Assembly (NCBI GenBank): GCA_963779485.1
Contig: CAVZYJ010000008.1
Coordinates: forward strand, 310,001 to 374,000
From: CAVVJA01 sp963779485
Lineage (GTDB): Bacteria > Actinomycetota > Actinomycetes > Mycobacteriales > Jatrophihabitantaceae
Direction of reading: 5' to 3'
Length of the DNA: 64,000 bases
In this document: piece by piece, positions 24,483 to 32,611 of the stretch
Numbering within the stretch: the stretch's first letter is position 1
Layout of the letters: every line of letters starts with the position of its first letter
The notes under the pieces: generated by a model
What the model was told of the DNA's origin: nothing
What the model saw: only the letters and a program-made list of their open reading frames with translations
The model's database searches: none
Translations under genes and position numbers: made by a program

Positions 24483-25691
24483 GTGCGGGTCACCGGTGCG
24501 GTGCGAGTGCGGGCGCTGGGCCTGCTGCTCGCCGGCGCTCTCCTGGCCGCCTGCGGTGCCGGCGCCGACGCGCGAACTCCGCCGACCTGGGTTCCCAAAC
24601 CGGACTTCAGCGGCGAGGGCGGCCCCGACACGACCGGGCCCTCCCCCGGGCAGCCGGGCAATCCGAACGCGCCGGGCCCAACGGCACCCAACCCATCCGG
24701 GCCGTCGTCCTCTGGACCGGATCCGGCCATCGTCGCGACCAATCTGGTGGCGCCGACCGGGCTCGCCCTCCTGCCCGACGGCACGGCACTCGTCGGCGAG
24801 CGGACCAGCGGACGGATCGTCCAGGTGCAACCGCAGCCCGGTCAGCCGGTCAGGACGATTCGCACGGTCGCCGGCATCGACGCCGCGGGTGACGGCGGCC
24901 TGCTCGACCTCGCCGTGTCGCCGACTTACCAGGAGGACGGTCTCGTCTACGCGTACCTGACGACGGCCACGGACAATCGCGTCGTCTCGTTCACCTTGAC
25001 CGGACCACCGACGCCGATACTGACCGGCATTCCCAAGGGAATGACCGGGAACACCGGTCGGCTCTTGTTCGACGACACTGGCGTGCTGTACATCGGCACC
25101 GGAGACGCCGGGCAGCCGGCGCTCGCCGACAATGCGACGAGCCTGGCCGGCAAGGTCCTGCGCGTCACGGCCATCGGCCAACCCGCGCCGGGCAACCCGA
25201 CCCCGACCTCGCCGATATACACCAGAGGCCATCAGGTCGTCGATGGGCTCTGCCCGGACGCGACCGGTGAGGTCATCGAGGTCGAACCCGGACCGAACAA
25301 TTCCGCAACCGAGGTGAACATTCTGCATGCGGGTGCCGACTACGGCTACCCGTCGGGGGCAGCAACCACCCGCGCGCCGGACACCAGGCTGCCCGACGGC
25401 AAGACCGGCGTCGGCGGTTGCGCCGTGATCGGCCCGCAGCTGTTCGTCACCTCTCGAGATGCCACCGCCTTGCTGACCGCTGCGGTGGCCAGCCGCTCCG
25501 GATCGACCACGTTCGGCGACTTCACGACCGTCCTCGCTGGTCGATATGGCCGCTTGCTCACGGTGGTCGCCGCGCCGGACGGTGCCTTGTGGCTGACCAC
25601 GTCGAATCGTGACGGCCACGGCCATCCGATCCCGACCGACGAACGCGTGCTGCGCATCATGCCCGAGGCCGGCGGTTCAGCGCAGGTCTGA
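24483..25691 (+). CDS. PQQ-type glucose/sorbosone dehydrogenase lipoprotein
   Basis: 402 residues. The signal peptide ends at the lipobox LLAAC (about residue 20). A Pro/Gly-rich linker of about 60 residues leads into a six-bladed propeller of the GSDH family, with blade motifs VAPTGLALLPDGTALVGERT, GDGGLLDLAVSPTYQEDGLVYAYL, GRLLFDDTGVLYIGTGDAG and GADYGYPSG. Family members oxidise aldose sugars in the periplasm with PQQ and Ca2+, but many actinobacterial ones have no proven cofactor. It is divergent from the hydroxyacid dehydrogenase. The N-terminal GTG is the only start that gives a proper signal peptide. Confidence 0.82.
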   Translation: MRVTGAVRVRALGLLLAGALLAACGAGADARTPPTWVPKPDFSGEGGPDTTGPSPGQPGNPNAPGPTAPNPSGPSSSGPDPAIVATNLVAPTGLALLPDGTALVGERTSGRIVQVQPQPGQPVRTIRTVAGIDAAGDGGLLDLAVSPTYQEDGLVYAYLTTATDNRVVSFTLTGPPTPILTGIPKGMTGNTGRLLFDDTGVLYIGTGDAGQPALADNATSLAGKVLRVTAIGQPAPGNPTPTSPIYTRGHQVVDGLCPDATGEVIEVEPGPNNSATEVNILHAGADYGYPSGAATTRAPDTRLPDGKTGVGGCAVIGPQLFVTSRDATALLTAAVASRSGSTTFGDFTTVLAGRYGRLLTVVAAPDGALWLTTSNRDGHGHPIPTDERVLRIMPEAGGSAQV

Positions 25692-25752
25692 GCACAGCAC
25701 CGTCGCCGCCTCTCCGGTGGGTCCGTTTCGATCGTGATCTTGCGCTCCGGTA

Positions 25753-26865
25753 TCAGCGTCGGCGTCGACGAACGATGATCACCGCGATCCCGGCGATGAC
25801 CAGCAGGAACACGCCGACGACGTACCAGGGCCGACGGGTTGGGGTCGACGACGGTGAGTTGTCGGTTGACGAGCCGGCGGCATCCGGTCGGCCCGACTCC
25901 TGCACAGGCGATGTCGGTGCGGCCGAGGGCGAGCGGGCCGACAGCGAGCGGGCCGACAGCGGGGGCATTGCCACCGAGTACACCGTCGAGCCGACGCCCT
26001 CGGAGTCCACCAGCAGCGTCGAACCTCGTATCGCGATTCCCTCGCCGACGGCCTGAGCCGGCAACGGCGTGCGTACCGGCGCCCCGCGCAGAGCCGCCGC
26101 GACGTCGCCCTCCGACACGGGCCACACGTACGCGTCGGTGTAGGTCCGGACGGCGAGCACGCGCCCGTCCGCCGACAGTGCGGCGCCCGTAGCGGTGAGC
26201 TCGCCAACGACCGACGGTCCGCCCGGAGTTCCGGTCAGTGAGAACTGGATGCCCGCGATCCGACGTAGCGCCTGCACGCGCGCTGGATCCGGTTCCGCTG
26301 GCACCGCGTAGACCGAGGAGTCGCCGAGGAAGGACTTCGTGACCACATAGCTTGCACCGCCCGGAGCCACCGCGAGGCCCTCGGCGTTCATCGGGCCGTC
26401 GGGGTAACGCAGCCGCCACACCGATGGCGACGCTGTCGTGAGCTGGAGCCCGAGCCGATGCCGATCGACCAGCGGCTCATCGACCCGATAGATCCGCACC
26501 TCACTACGCGCGGCGTCGTTGTCACCGATGTCCGCGAGCCACACGCTGGGAACGCCACGGGCATCCGGCGCGACGGCCAGATCCTCCCAGTCGACGTTCC
26601 GGGCGCCGGGAACGGTGTAGACAGCGAGCGTCGCGCCGCTGGTCGCATCCAGGGCGAAGAACCGCGCCGAGTCGCCGCTGTCGTTCTGGACGTACACGAC
26701 ACCCGGTGAGGCGATCCCCAGGCCGATACCGCTCGCCTCGTCGATCCGGGTGTCGGCGAAACGAAACACGGTGCGGCTCGATGGGCCGGCCACTGTCGTC
26801 GCTCCCGCTGAACCTGTGGCGACCAGCAGCACGGACACCGCCGCCGCCGCGATGCCACCGATCAC
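25753..26865 (-). CDS. Secreted propeller-like protein with C-terminal membrane anchor
   Basis: 370 residues. An N-terminal signal (IAAAAVSVLLVATGSAGA) is followed by about 270 residues of repeated WD/NHL-like strands with the pattern DEASGIGLGIASPGVVYVQN, VDWEDLAVAPD and NAEGLAVAPGGASYVVTK. A Ser/Pro/Thr-rich stalk (about 290-340), one TM helix (WYVVGVFLLVIAGIAVIIV) and a short Arg tail end the protein. It should face outward, tethered to the membrane. The function is unknown; the fold recalls phytase-like or SdiA-regulated propellers. A half copy of the dispersed palindrome (GTGATCTTG at 25734) lies just past its stop. Confidence 0.65.
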   Translation of the reverse strand: MIGGIAAAAVSVLLVATGSAGATTVAGPSSRTVFRFADTRIDEASGIGLGIASPGVVYVQNDSGDSARFFALDATSGATLAVYTVPGARNVDWEDLAVAPDARGVPSVWLADIGDNDAARSEVRIYRVDEPLVDRHRLGLQLTTASPSVWRLRYPDGPMNAEGLAVAPGGASYVVTKSFLGDSSVYAVPAEPDPARVQALRRIAGIQFSLTGTPGGPSVVGELTATGAALSADGRVLAVRTYTDAYVWPVSEGDVAAALRGAPVRTPLPAQAVGEGIAIRGSTLLVDSEGVGSTVYSVAMPPLSARSLSARSPSAAPTSPVQESGRPDAAGSSTDNSPSSTPTRRPWYVVGVFLLVIAGIAVIIVRRRRR

Positions 26866-26897
26866 GGCTCCGGCGTGCCTTTGCCTGGTGCCGTCGA

Positions 26898-28376
26898 TTA
26901 GCCCGCACCGAGCCGCTCGAGCAACAGCTCGCGCACGGTCGCGGCGTCCGCCTGACCTCGCGTCGACCTCATGACCGCGCCGACGAGTGGGCCCACCGCA
27001 GCCAACTTGCCGGAGCGCACCTTCGCCGCGATGTCGGGATTGGCGGCGATAGCCTCGTCGGCGGCGACCCCGAGCGCACCCGCGTCGGACACGATCTTCA
27101 AACCCTTGGCCGCGACGACCGCGTCGACGTCCTCCCCCGTCTCGAGCACACCGTCGACGGCCTGGCGGGCGAGAGCGACGGACAACGTCCCGGCGCTGAT
27201 CAACTCCACGACGCGGGCCACCTGCGCCGGCGTCATAGCCAGATCAGCCGGCTCGACATCGCGCTCGTTCGCCTTCTGGGCCAGGTAGCCCAACCACCAG
27301 TTCCGCGCTTCGGCGACCGGCGCGCCGGCGTCGACGGTCGCGGCCACCAGGTCGACGACTCCGGCGTTGGCCATCTGCTGCATGTCCTCGGCGCTGACGC
27401 CGAGGCGGTGCCGGATGCGAGCCCGATAGACGGCCGGAAGCTCCGGGAGCTCGACCCGTAACCGCTCCACCCAGGTCGGATCGGGGGCCAGCGGCACCAG
27501 ATCAGGCTCAGGGAAGTAGCGGTAGTCGGTCGCCTCCTCCTTGCTGCGGCCAGGGCGAGTGTCACCGGTCGTCTCCGAGAAGTGTCGCGTCTCTTGCCGG
27601 ACGCGCTCCCCCGCATCCAACACGGCCGCCTGCCTGATCATCTCCGAGCGCACGGCCCGTTCGACGCTCCGCAGCGAGTTCACGTTCTTCGTCTCGGTGC
27701 GGAGCCCCCACGGCGCCCCCGGCGGGTTGAGCGAGGTGTTGACGTCGCAGCGCAACGACCCCTGCTCCATGCGCACGTCGCTCACCCCGAGCGCGCGCAG
27801 GATGTCGCGCAGCTCGGTGACGTACGCCCGGGCGACCTCGGGCGCGAGCGCACCCGTTCCGGGCACCGGCTTGGTGACGATCTCGACCAGTGGTATGCCG
27901 GCGCGGTTGAAGTCGACGAGCGAGTAGTCGGCGCCGTGGATGCGCCCGCTCTGCCCGACGTGGGTGTTCTTGCCGGTGTCCTCCTCGAGGTGCACCCGCT
28001 CGATGCCGATCCGGTAGGAGCGGCCGGCCAGCTCGACGTCGAGATAGCCGTCGACGCAGAGCGGCTCGTCGTACTGGGAGATCTGGAAGTTCTTCGGCAT
28101 GTCCGGGTAGAAGTAGTTCTTCCGGGCGAAGCGGCACCAGGTGGCAATCGAGCAGTTCAGGGCCAAGCCGATACGGATCGTCGCCCCGATCGCGGCCTCG
28201 TTGGCCACGGGCAGCGCACCGGGCAGGCCCAGGCACACCGGGCAGATCTGAGTGTTCGGCTCGGCGCCGAACGTTGTCGCGCACGGGCAGAACATCTTCG
28301 ACGCCGTCGACAGTTCGACGTGCGTCTCCAGGCCGATGACCGGTTCGTAGCGGGCCAGCACATCGTCGTAGGTCAT
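26898..28376 (-). CDS. gatB: Asp-tRNA(Asn)/Glu-tRNA(Gln) amidotransferase subunit B
   Basis: 492 residues. It binds the misacylated tRNA and activates the Glu/Asp carbonyl with ATP. The N-terminal cradle has YEPVIGLETHVELSTASKMF, the zinc-site stretch CPCATTFGAEPNTQICPVC, then YFYPDMPKNFQISQYD. The C-terminal YqeY-like domain (about 340-490) ends with VRSGKLAAVGPLVGAVM. The start ATG 28376 overlaps the gatA stop by ATGA. With tRNA-Gln present and gltX nearby, this organism presumably makes Gln-tRNA by transamidation; no glnS is in the window. Confidence 0.95.
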   Translation of the reverse strand: MTYDDVLARYEPVIGLETHVELSTASKMFCPCATTFGAEPNTQICPVCLGLPGALPVANEAAIGATIRIGLALNCSIATWCRFARKNYFYPDMPKNFQISQYDEPLCVDGYLDVELAGRSYRIGIERVHLEEDTGKNTHVGQSGRIHGADYSLVDFNRAGIPLVEIVTKPVPGTGALAPEVARAYVTELRDILRALGVSDVRMEQGSLRCDVNTSLNPPGAPWGLRTETKNVNSLRSVERAVRSEMIRQAAVLDAGERVRQETRHFSETTGDTRPGRSKEEATDYRYFPEPDLVPLAPDPTWVERLRVELPELPAVYRARIRHRLGVSAEDMQQMANAGVVDLVAATVDAGAPVAEARNWWLGYLAQKANERDVEPADLAMTPAQVARVVELISAGTLSVALARQAVDGVLETGEDVDAVVAAKGLKIVSDAGALGVAADEAIAANPDIAAKVRSGKLAAVGPLVGAVMRSTRGQADAATVRELLLERLGAG

Positions 28377-29875
28377 CGCGCACCGCCGACGAGGTCGGGC
28401 GCCTGCAGCCGGCCGTTTGCCCGCACGTACGCGGCTTCGAACGCGGCCGCCACGCGATAGCACCGGTCGTCGGCCAGCGCGGGCGCCATGACCTGAAGCC
28501 CGACCGGCAGACCATCGGATAGGCCGCACGGCACCGAGATGGCCGGCGTGCCGGCAAGCGACGCCGGAAGCGTGCACAGGTCGTTCACGTACATCGCCAT
28601 CGGGTCGTCGACCCGCTCGCCGAGGCCGAACGCGACGAACGGCGACGACGGCGAGACCAGCACGTCGGCCTGCTCGAACGCGGCCGCGAAGTCCCGCGAG
28701 ATGAGGGTCCGGACCTTCTGCGCCTGCCCGTAGTAGGCGTCGTAGTAGCCGGAGGACAGCGCGTAGGTGCCGATCATGATTCGACGCTTCACCTCGGGCC
28801 CGAACCCGGCCTCGCGAGTCAACGACATGACCTCTTCCAGGGACCGGTTCCCGTCGTCGCCGACCCGCAGCCCGTAGCGCACCGCGTCGAAGCGGGCCAG
28901 GTTCGACGAGCACTCGCTGGGCGCGATCAGGTAGTAGGCGGCGAGCGCGTAGTCGAAGTGCGGGCAGGAGACTTCCAGGACAGTCGCGCCCAGGTCCCGC
29001 AGCGTCGCGACCGCCTCCTGGAACGCCGCTAGCACGCCGGGCTGGTAGCCCTCGCCGCCCAGCTCGCGCACCACCGCGATGCGCACCCCGCTGAGGTCGG
29101 CCTGCGCTCCCTCTCGCGCCGCCGCGACGACTGGCGGAACCGACTGCGGGATGGACGTCGAATCGAGCGGATCGTGGCCGCCCATGACCTGGTGCAGCAG
29201 GGCCGCGTCGAGCACCGTCCGTCCGAACGGACCGGCCTGGTCGAGCGACGAGGAGAACGCGATCAGGCCGTAGCGCGACACGCCGCCGTAGGTGGGCTTG
29301 TGCCCGACGATGCCGGTGACAGCGGCCGGCTGCCGGATGGATCCTCCGGTGTCGGTCCCGATGCCGAGCGGCGCCTCGAAGGCGGACACGGCCGCGGCCG
29401 ATCCGCCGGACGAACCACCCGGGATGCGGCCCAGATCCCAGGGATTGTGGGTCGGATGGAACGCGGAGTTCTCCGTCGACGAGCCCATCGCGAACTCGTC
29501 CATGTTCGTCTTGCCGAGCATCACGATGCCCGCGTCCTTGATCCTGCGGGTGATCGTCGCGTCGTACGGCGGGATCCAGCCTTCGAGGATCTTCGAGCCG
29601 GCCGTCGTCGGCAGACCCTCGGTCACCACGACGTCCTTCATGGCGAGCGGCACGCCCGCGAGCGGACCCAGATCGCGACCGGCGGCCCGATCGGCATCGA
29701 CGCGGCGAGCGGCCGCCAGGGCGCCCTCGACGTCGACGTGCAGGAACGCCCGCACCAGGCCGTCGACCTCCTCGATCCGGTCGAGATGGGCCTGGGCGAC
29801 CTCTTCCGCCGACACCTCGCTCGCGGCCATGGCCGCCGCGAGTTCGGCCGCGCTCAGCCGGGTCAACTCGCTCAT
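28373..29875 (-). CDS. gatA: Asp-tRNA(Asn)/Glu-tRNA(Gln) amidotransferase subunit A
   Basis: 500 residues; amidase-signature glutaminase subunit that releases ammonia for GatB. The catalytic triad is Lys80 (PLAMKDVV), cis-Ser155 (GRIPGGSSGGSAAA) and nucleophile Ser179 (GTDTGGSIRQPA). I chose ATG 29875, the family N-terminus (MSELTRLSAAELAAAM), which overlaps the gatC stop by ATGA; 29 in-frame residues further upstream are antisense sequence. Middle gene of gatC-gatA-gatB. Confidence 0.95.
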   Translation of the reverse strand: MSELTRLSAAELAAAMAASEVSAEEVAQAHLDRIEEVDGLVRAFLHVDVEGALAAARRVDADRAAGRDLGPLAGVPLAMKDVVVTEGLPTTAGSKILEGWIPPYDATITRRIKDAGIVMLGKTNMDEFAMGSSTENSAFHPTHNPWDLGRIPGGSSGGSAAAVSAFEAPLGIGTDTGGSIRQPAAVTGIVGHKPTYGGVSRYGLIAFSSSLDQAGPFGRTVLDAALLHQVMGGHDPLDSTSIPQSVPPVVAAAREGAQADLSGVRIAVVRELGGEGYQPGVLAAFQEAVATLRDLGATVLEVSCPHFDYALAAYYLIAPSECSSNLARFDAVRYGLRVGDDGNRSLEEVMSLTREAGFGPEVKRRIMIGTYALSSGYYDAYYGQAQKVRTLISRDFAAAFEQADVLVSPSSPFVAFGLGERVDDPMAMYVNDLCTLPASLAGTPAISVPCGLSDGLPVGLQVMAPALADDRCYRVAAAFEAAYVRANGRLQAPDLVGGAR

Positions 29876-30198
29876 GCTTCGTCGCTCAGGATGCGCGGAA
29901 CCCGGAACCGGTCGTCCTCGACCGCCGGGGCCTGGGCTAGAACGGTGGATCGATCCAGGCACGGACCAACCTCGTCGGCGCGCAGCACGTTGCGCAGCGG
30001 GACGGCATGTGTCGTCGGCTCGATGTCGGCGGCCGCTACCTCGCCAACCCGGGCCACCGACCCGAGGATCACGTCGAGCTGTCCGGCGAAGACGTCCAGC
30101 TCCGGCTCGGTCACCGCCAACCGGGCCAACCGGGCCAGATGGGCGACCTCGGCTCGGCTGATTCGCGTGGCCGAGGAGTCTGCGGTGTCGTCAGGCAC
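29872..30198 (-). CDS. gatC: Asp-tRNA(Asn)/Glu-tRNA(Gln) amidotransferase subunit C
   Basis: 108 residues, normal for GatC. It wraps around and stabilises the GatA-GatB interface. The family core is present: ISRAEVAHLARLARLAVTEPE, LDVILGSVARVGEV, DIEPTTHAVPLRNVLRADEV. The GTG start at 30198 gives the usual N-terminus. It is the first gene of the gatCAB operon, divergent from the ACT-domain gene with 108 bases between. Confidence 0.93.
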   Translation of the reverse strand: MPDDTADSSATRISRAEVAHLARLARLAVTEPELDVFAGQLDVILGSVARVGEVAAADIEPTTHAVPLRNVLRADEVGPCLDRSTVLAQAPAVEDDRFRVPRILSDEA

Positions 30199-30306
30199 GG
30201 CTTGGAAGTCTAGGCGGCGCGACCGCCGGGCATCGCGGAGTTTCCGACCGATGTTCGGTACGCGGCATTTACGTGGCGGTAATCGCGATTGGCGAGACTG
30301 GGAGCC

Positions 30307-30969
30307 GTGACGTATCTGCTCCGCGTGGTGCTGCCGGATCGTCCCGGCGCCCTCGGCGCAGTAGCGACGGCCCTCGGCCAGGTGGGCGCGGACATCCTCA
30401 GCGTGGATATCGTCGAGCGATCGCCCGGTCGCGCGACCGATGACATCGTGCTCGAGATCCCGACCGACCGGCTGGCCGACAGCCTCGTGTCCGCGGCCAC
30501 GTCCGTGCCTGACGTTCACGTGGAGTCAATTCGACCCTATGCCGGTCAACTGGATCCGCACCGCGAGCTGGCGCTCCTCGACGCTCTCGGGAACTATCCG
30601 GAGAGCTCCTGGTCGCTGCTCGCCGACGGCGTCACCAAAATCTTCCGGGCCGGGTGGTCGCTGGTGCTGGGGCCGCCGATTCGCGGACAGTCGCCGGTTC
30701 GGGCCGCGAGCTCCGCAGCACCGGAGATCACCGAGCTGGTCGTACCGTGGTGGCCCCCGCGACCGGCTCGCTCCCTGGAGCCCGACGCGGCGTGGGCTCC
30801 GCCCGACTGGGCCCGGATGGGCACCGAGCTCGCAATCGCCCCGTTGGGCGAGGACGCGCTGCTCGTGGGTCGACCGGCGTTACGGTGGCGGCCGGCCGAA
30901 TTGGTACGGCTGAACCACCTCGCCTCGATCGCCGCCAGCGTGACGGGCGGCGCCCAGGTCACCGCCTGA
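30307..30969 (+). CDS. ACT-domain protein
   Basis: 220 residues. One ACT domain fills about 1-75, beginning VTYLLRVVLPDRPGALGAVATALGQVGADILSVDIV, the form that binds a small ligand such as an amino acid. The remaining 145 residues (LDALGNYPESSWSLLADGVTKIF, then a GAF-like ARMGTELAIAPLGEDALLVGR segment) are conserved in actinobacterial relatives but unassigned. It commonly sits divergently from gatC, as here, which suggests an amino-acid-sensing role; this is inference. GTG 30307 fits the domain start. Confidence 0.8.
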   Translation: MTYLLRVVLPDRPGALGAVATALGQVGADILSVDIVERSPGRATDDIVLEIPTDRLADSLVSAATSVPDVHVESIRPYAGQLDPHRELALLDALGNYPESSWSLLADGVTKIFRAGWSLVLGPPIRGQSPVRAASSAAPEITELVVPWWPPRPARSLEPDAAWAPPDWARMGTELAIAPLGEDALLVGRPALRWRPAELVRLNHLASIAASVTGGAQVTA

Positions 30970-30990
30970 CCCGGTCACCGAGCGGTTGGT

Positions 30991-31015
30991 CGGCCCCGGC
31001 ACCCCTACGGGGCCG
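30991..31015 (+). terminator. Hairpin after the ACT-domain gene
   Basis: CGGCCCCG/CGGGGCCG, 8-bp perfect arms with a 9-nt loop, 22 bases past the stop codon. It has no T-tract and is directly followed by a copy of the dispersed palindrome. Confidence 0.5.
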
Positions 31016-31017
31016 CG

Positions 31018-31056
31018 ATGATCTAGGACTTATTGTTGCCCGGAGCCCAAGATCAC
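31018..31056. repeat. Dispersed palindromic repeat, copy B (diverged)
   Basis: ATGATCTAGGACTTA (31018-31032) and GGAGCCCAAGATCAC (31042-31056) match the family arms with a few changes. It lies 30 bases before the glpK start, inside what should be the glpK 5' region. Confidence 0.6.
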
Positions 31057-31086
31057 GGTGGTCGGATCACCGGCGAGGGAGGCCAG

Positions 31087-32601
31087 ATGCGGGACTTCGT
31101 CGCCGCCATAGACCAGGGCACGACCAGCACCCGATTCATGGTGTTCGACCACGGCGGTAATGAGATAGCCAAGCATCAGCTGGAGCATCAGCAGATCCTG
31201 CCGCGTCCCGGGTGGGTCGAGCACGACCCGATCGAGATCTGGGAGCGCACGAACACGGTCGCGCGGACGGTCCTCCGCACGCATCGCCTCGACCCGGCCG
31301 ACCTGGCCGCGCTCGGTATCACGAATCAGCGCGAGACGACGGTGGTGTGGAATCGGCGCACCGGCCGTCCGTACTACAACGCCATCGTCTGGCAAGACAC
31401 CCGGACCGCGCAGCTCGTGCACGATCTGGAGGTCGACGGCCGCGGTGACGTCATTCGACACCGGGCCGGCTTGCCGCCGGCCACGTACTTCGCCGCCGGA
31501 AAGCTGGCCTGGATCCTGCGCGAGGTCGACGGCGTCAGGGCTGACGCCGAGCGCGGGGACGCCATCGCCGGCACGATCGACAGCTGGTTGTTGTGGAACC
31601 TCACCGGTGGCGCCCGGGGCGGCGTGCACGTGACCGACGTGACCAACGCCAGCCGGACGATGCTCATGGACCTCGAAACTCTGGACTGGGACGACGAGCT
31701 GCTCGGATTCTTCGACGTTCCGCGAGCGATGCTTCCCGACATCCGCCCGTCGGCCGACTCGGCTGGCTACGGCGAGATCGAACCTGCGCTGGTGCTCGGG
31801 GGAGTGCGGCTGACCGGCGCGCTCGGGGACCAGCACGCGGCCATGGCCGGCCAAGTCTGCTTCGCCCCCGGTGAGGCGAAGAACACTTACGGCACGGGCA
31901 ATTTCCTGCTGCTGAACACCGGGCCCGAGCTCGTCCGCAGCCGGCACGGGCTGCTGACCACGGTGTGCTACCAGCTCGGCGAGGAGGCCCCGGTGTACGC
32001 GCTCGAGGGCTCGATCGCGGTTACCGGATCGGCGGTGCAGTGGTTACGCGACCAGCTCGGCCTCATTGCCGGAGCCTCCGAAATCGAGGATCTCGCTCGC
32101 CAGGTCGAGGACAGCGGGGGCGTGTACTTCGTGCCCGCGTTCTCCGGACTGTTCGCGCCGTACTGGCGCAGCGACGCCCGGGGCGCCATCGTCGGGCTGT
32201 CTCGCTACAACACCAAAGCGCACCTGGCCCGGGCGACGTTGGAAGCGATCTGCTATCAGAGCCGCGACGTCGCCGAGGCCATGCAGCAGGACTCCGGGGT
32301 GACCCTCGACGTGCTCAAGGTCGACGGCGGGGTGACCGCCAACGAGCTGTGCATGCAGATCCAGGCCGACATCCTGGGCGTGCCGGTGAGCCGGCCGGTC
32401 GTGGCCGAGACGACCGCGCTGGGAGCCGCCTACGCAGCGGGGTTGGCGATCGGCTTCTGGGCGTCGACCGACGAACTGCGGGCGAACTGGCACGAGGGCC
32501 GCCGATGGCTCCCGCGGACTGATGAGCCGCAGCGGGAGCGGGGCTACGCCGGCTGGCGTAAGGCCGTGACGCGGACACTGGATTGGGTGGAGAGTTCATG
32601 A
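31087..32601 (+). CDS. glpK: Glycerol kinase
   Basis: 504 residues; phosphorylates glycerol to sn-glycerol-3-phosphate with ATP. FGGY motifs: AAIDQGTTSTRFMVFDHGG at the N-terminus, GITNQRETTVVWNRRTGRP, NAIVWQDTRTA, GALGDQHAAMAGQ, the ATP site AKNTYGTGNFLLLNTG and DGGVTANELCMQIQADILG. ATG 31087 is preceded by GAGGGAGG. It is followed by glpD with the stop and next start overlapping or nearly so, a standard glycerol-use operon. No glycerol facilitator is present. Confidence 0.95.
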   Translation: MRDFVAAIDQGTTSTRFMVFDHGGNEIAKHQLEHQQILPRPGWVEHDPIEIWERTNTVARTVLRTHRLDPADLAALGITNQRETTVVWNRRTGRPYYNAIVWQDTRTAQLVHDLEVDGRGDVIRHRAGLPPATYFAAGKLAWILREVDGVRADAERGDAIAGTIDSWLLWNLTGGARGGVHVTDVTNASRTMLMDLETLDWDDELLGFFDVPRAMLPDIRPSADSAGYGEIEPALVLGGVRLTGALGDQHAAMAGQVCFAPGEAKNTYGTGNFLLLNTGPELVRSRHGLLTTVCYQLGEEAPVYALEGSIAVTGSAVQWLRDQLGLIAGASEIEDLARQVEDSGGVYFVPAFSGLFAPYWRSDARGAIVGLSRYNTKAHLARATLEAICYQSRDVAEAMQQDSGVTLDVLKVDGGVTANELCMQIQADILGVPVSRPVVAETTALGAAYAAGLAIGFWASTDELRANWHEGRRWLPRTDEPQRERGYAGWRKAVTRTLDWVESS

Positions 32602-32611
32602 GCACGGTCCC

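Noticed and set aside
24420..25625. N-terminal extension of the 2-hydroxyacid dehydrogenase to 705 residues
   Set aside because: The extension is antisense to the sugar dehydrogenase lipoprotein gene and lacks any domain; GTG 24419 fits the family.
25734..25752. Fifth copy of the dispersed palindrome
   Set aside because: Only the GTGATCTTG half is present, with no right arm, so it is noted as a half copy and not annotated.
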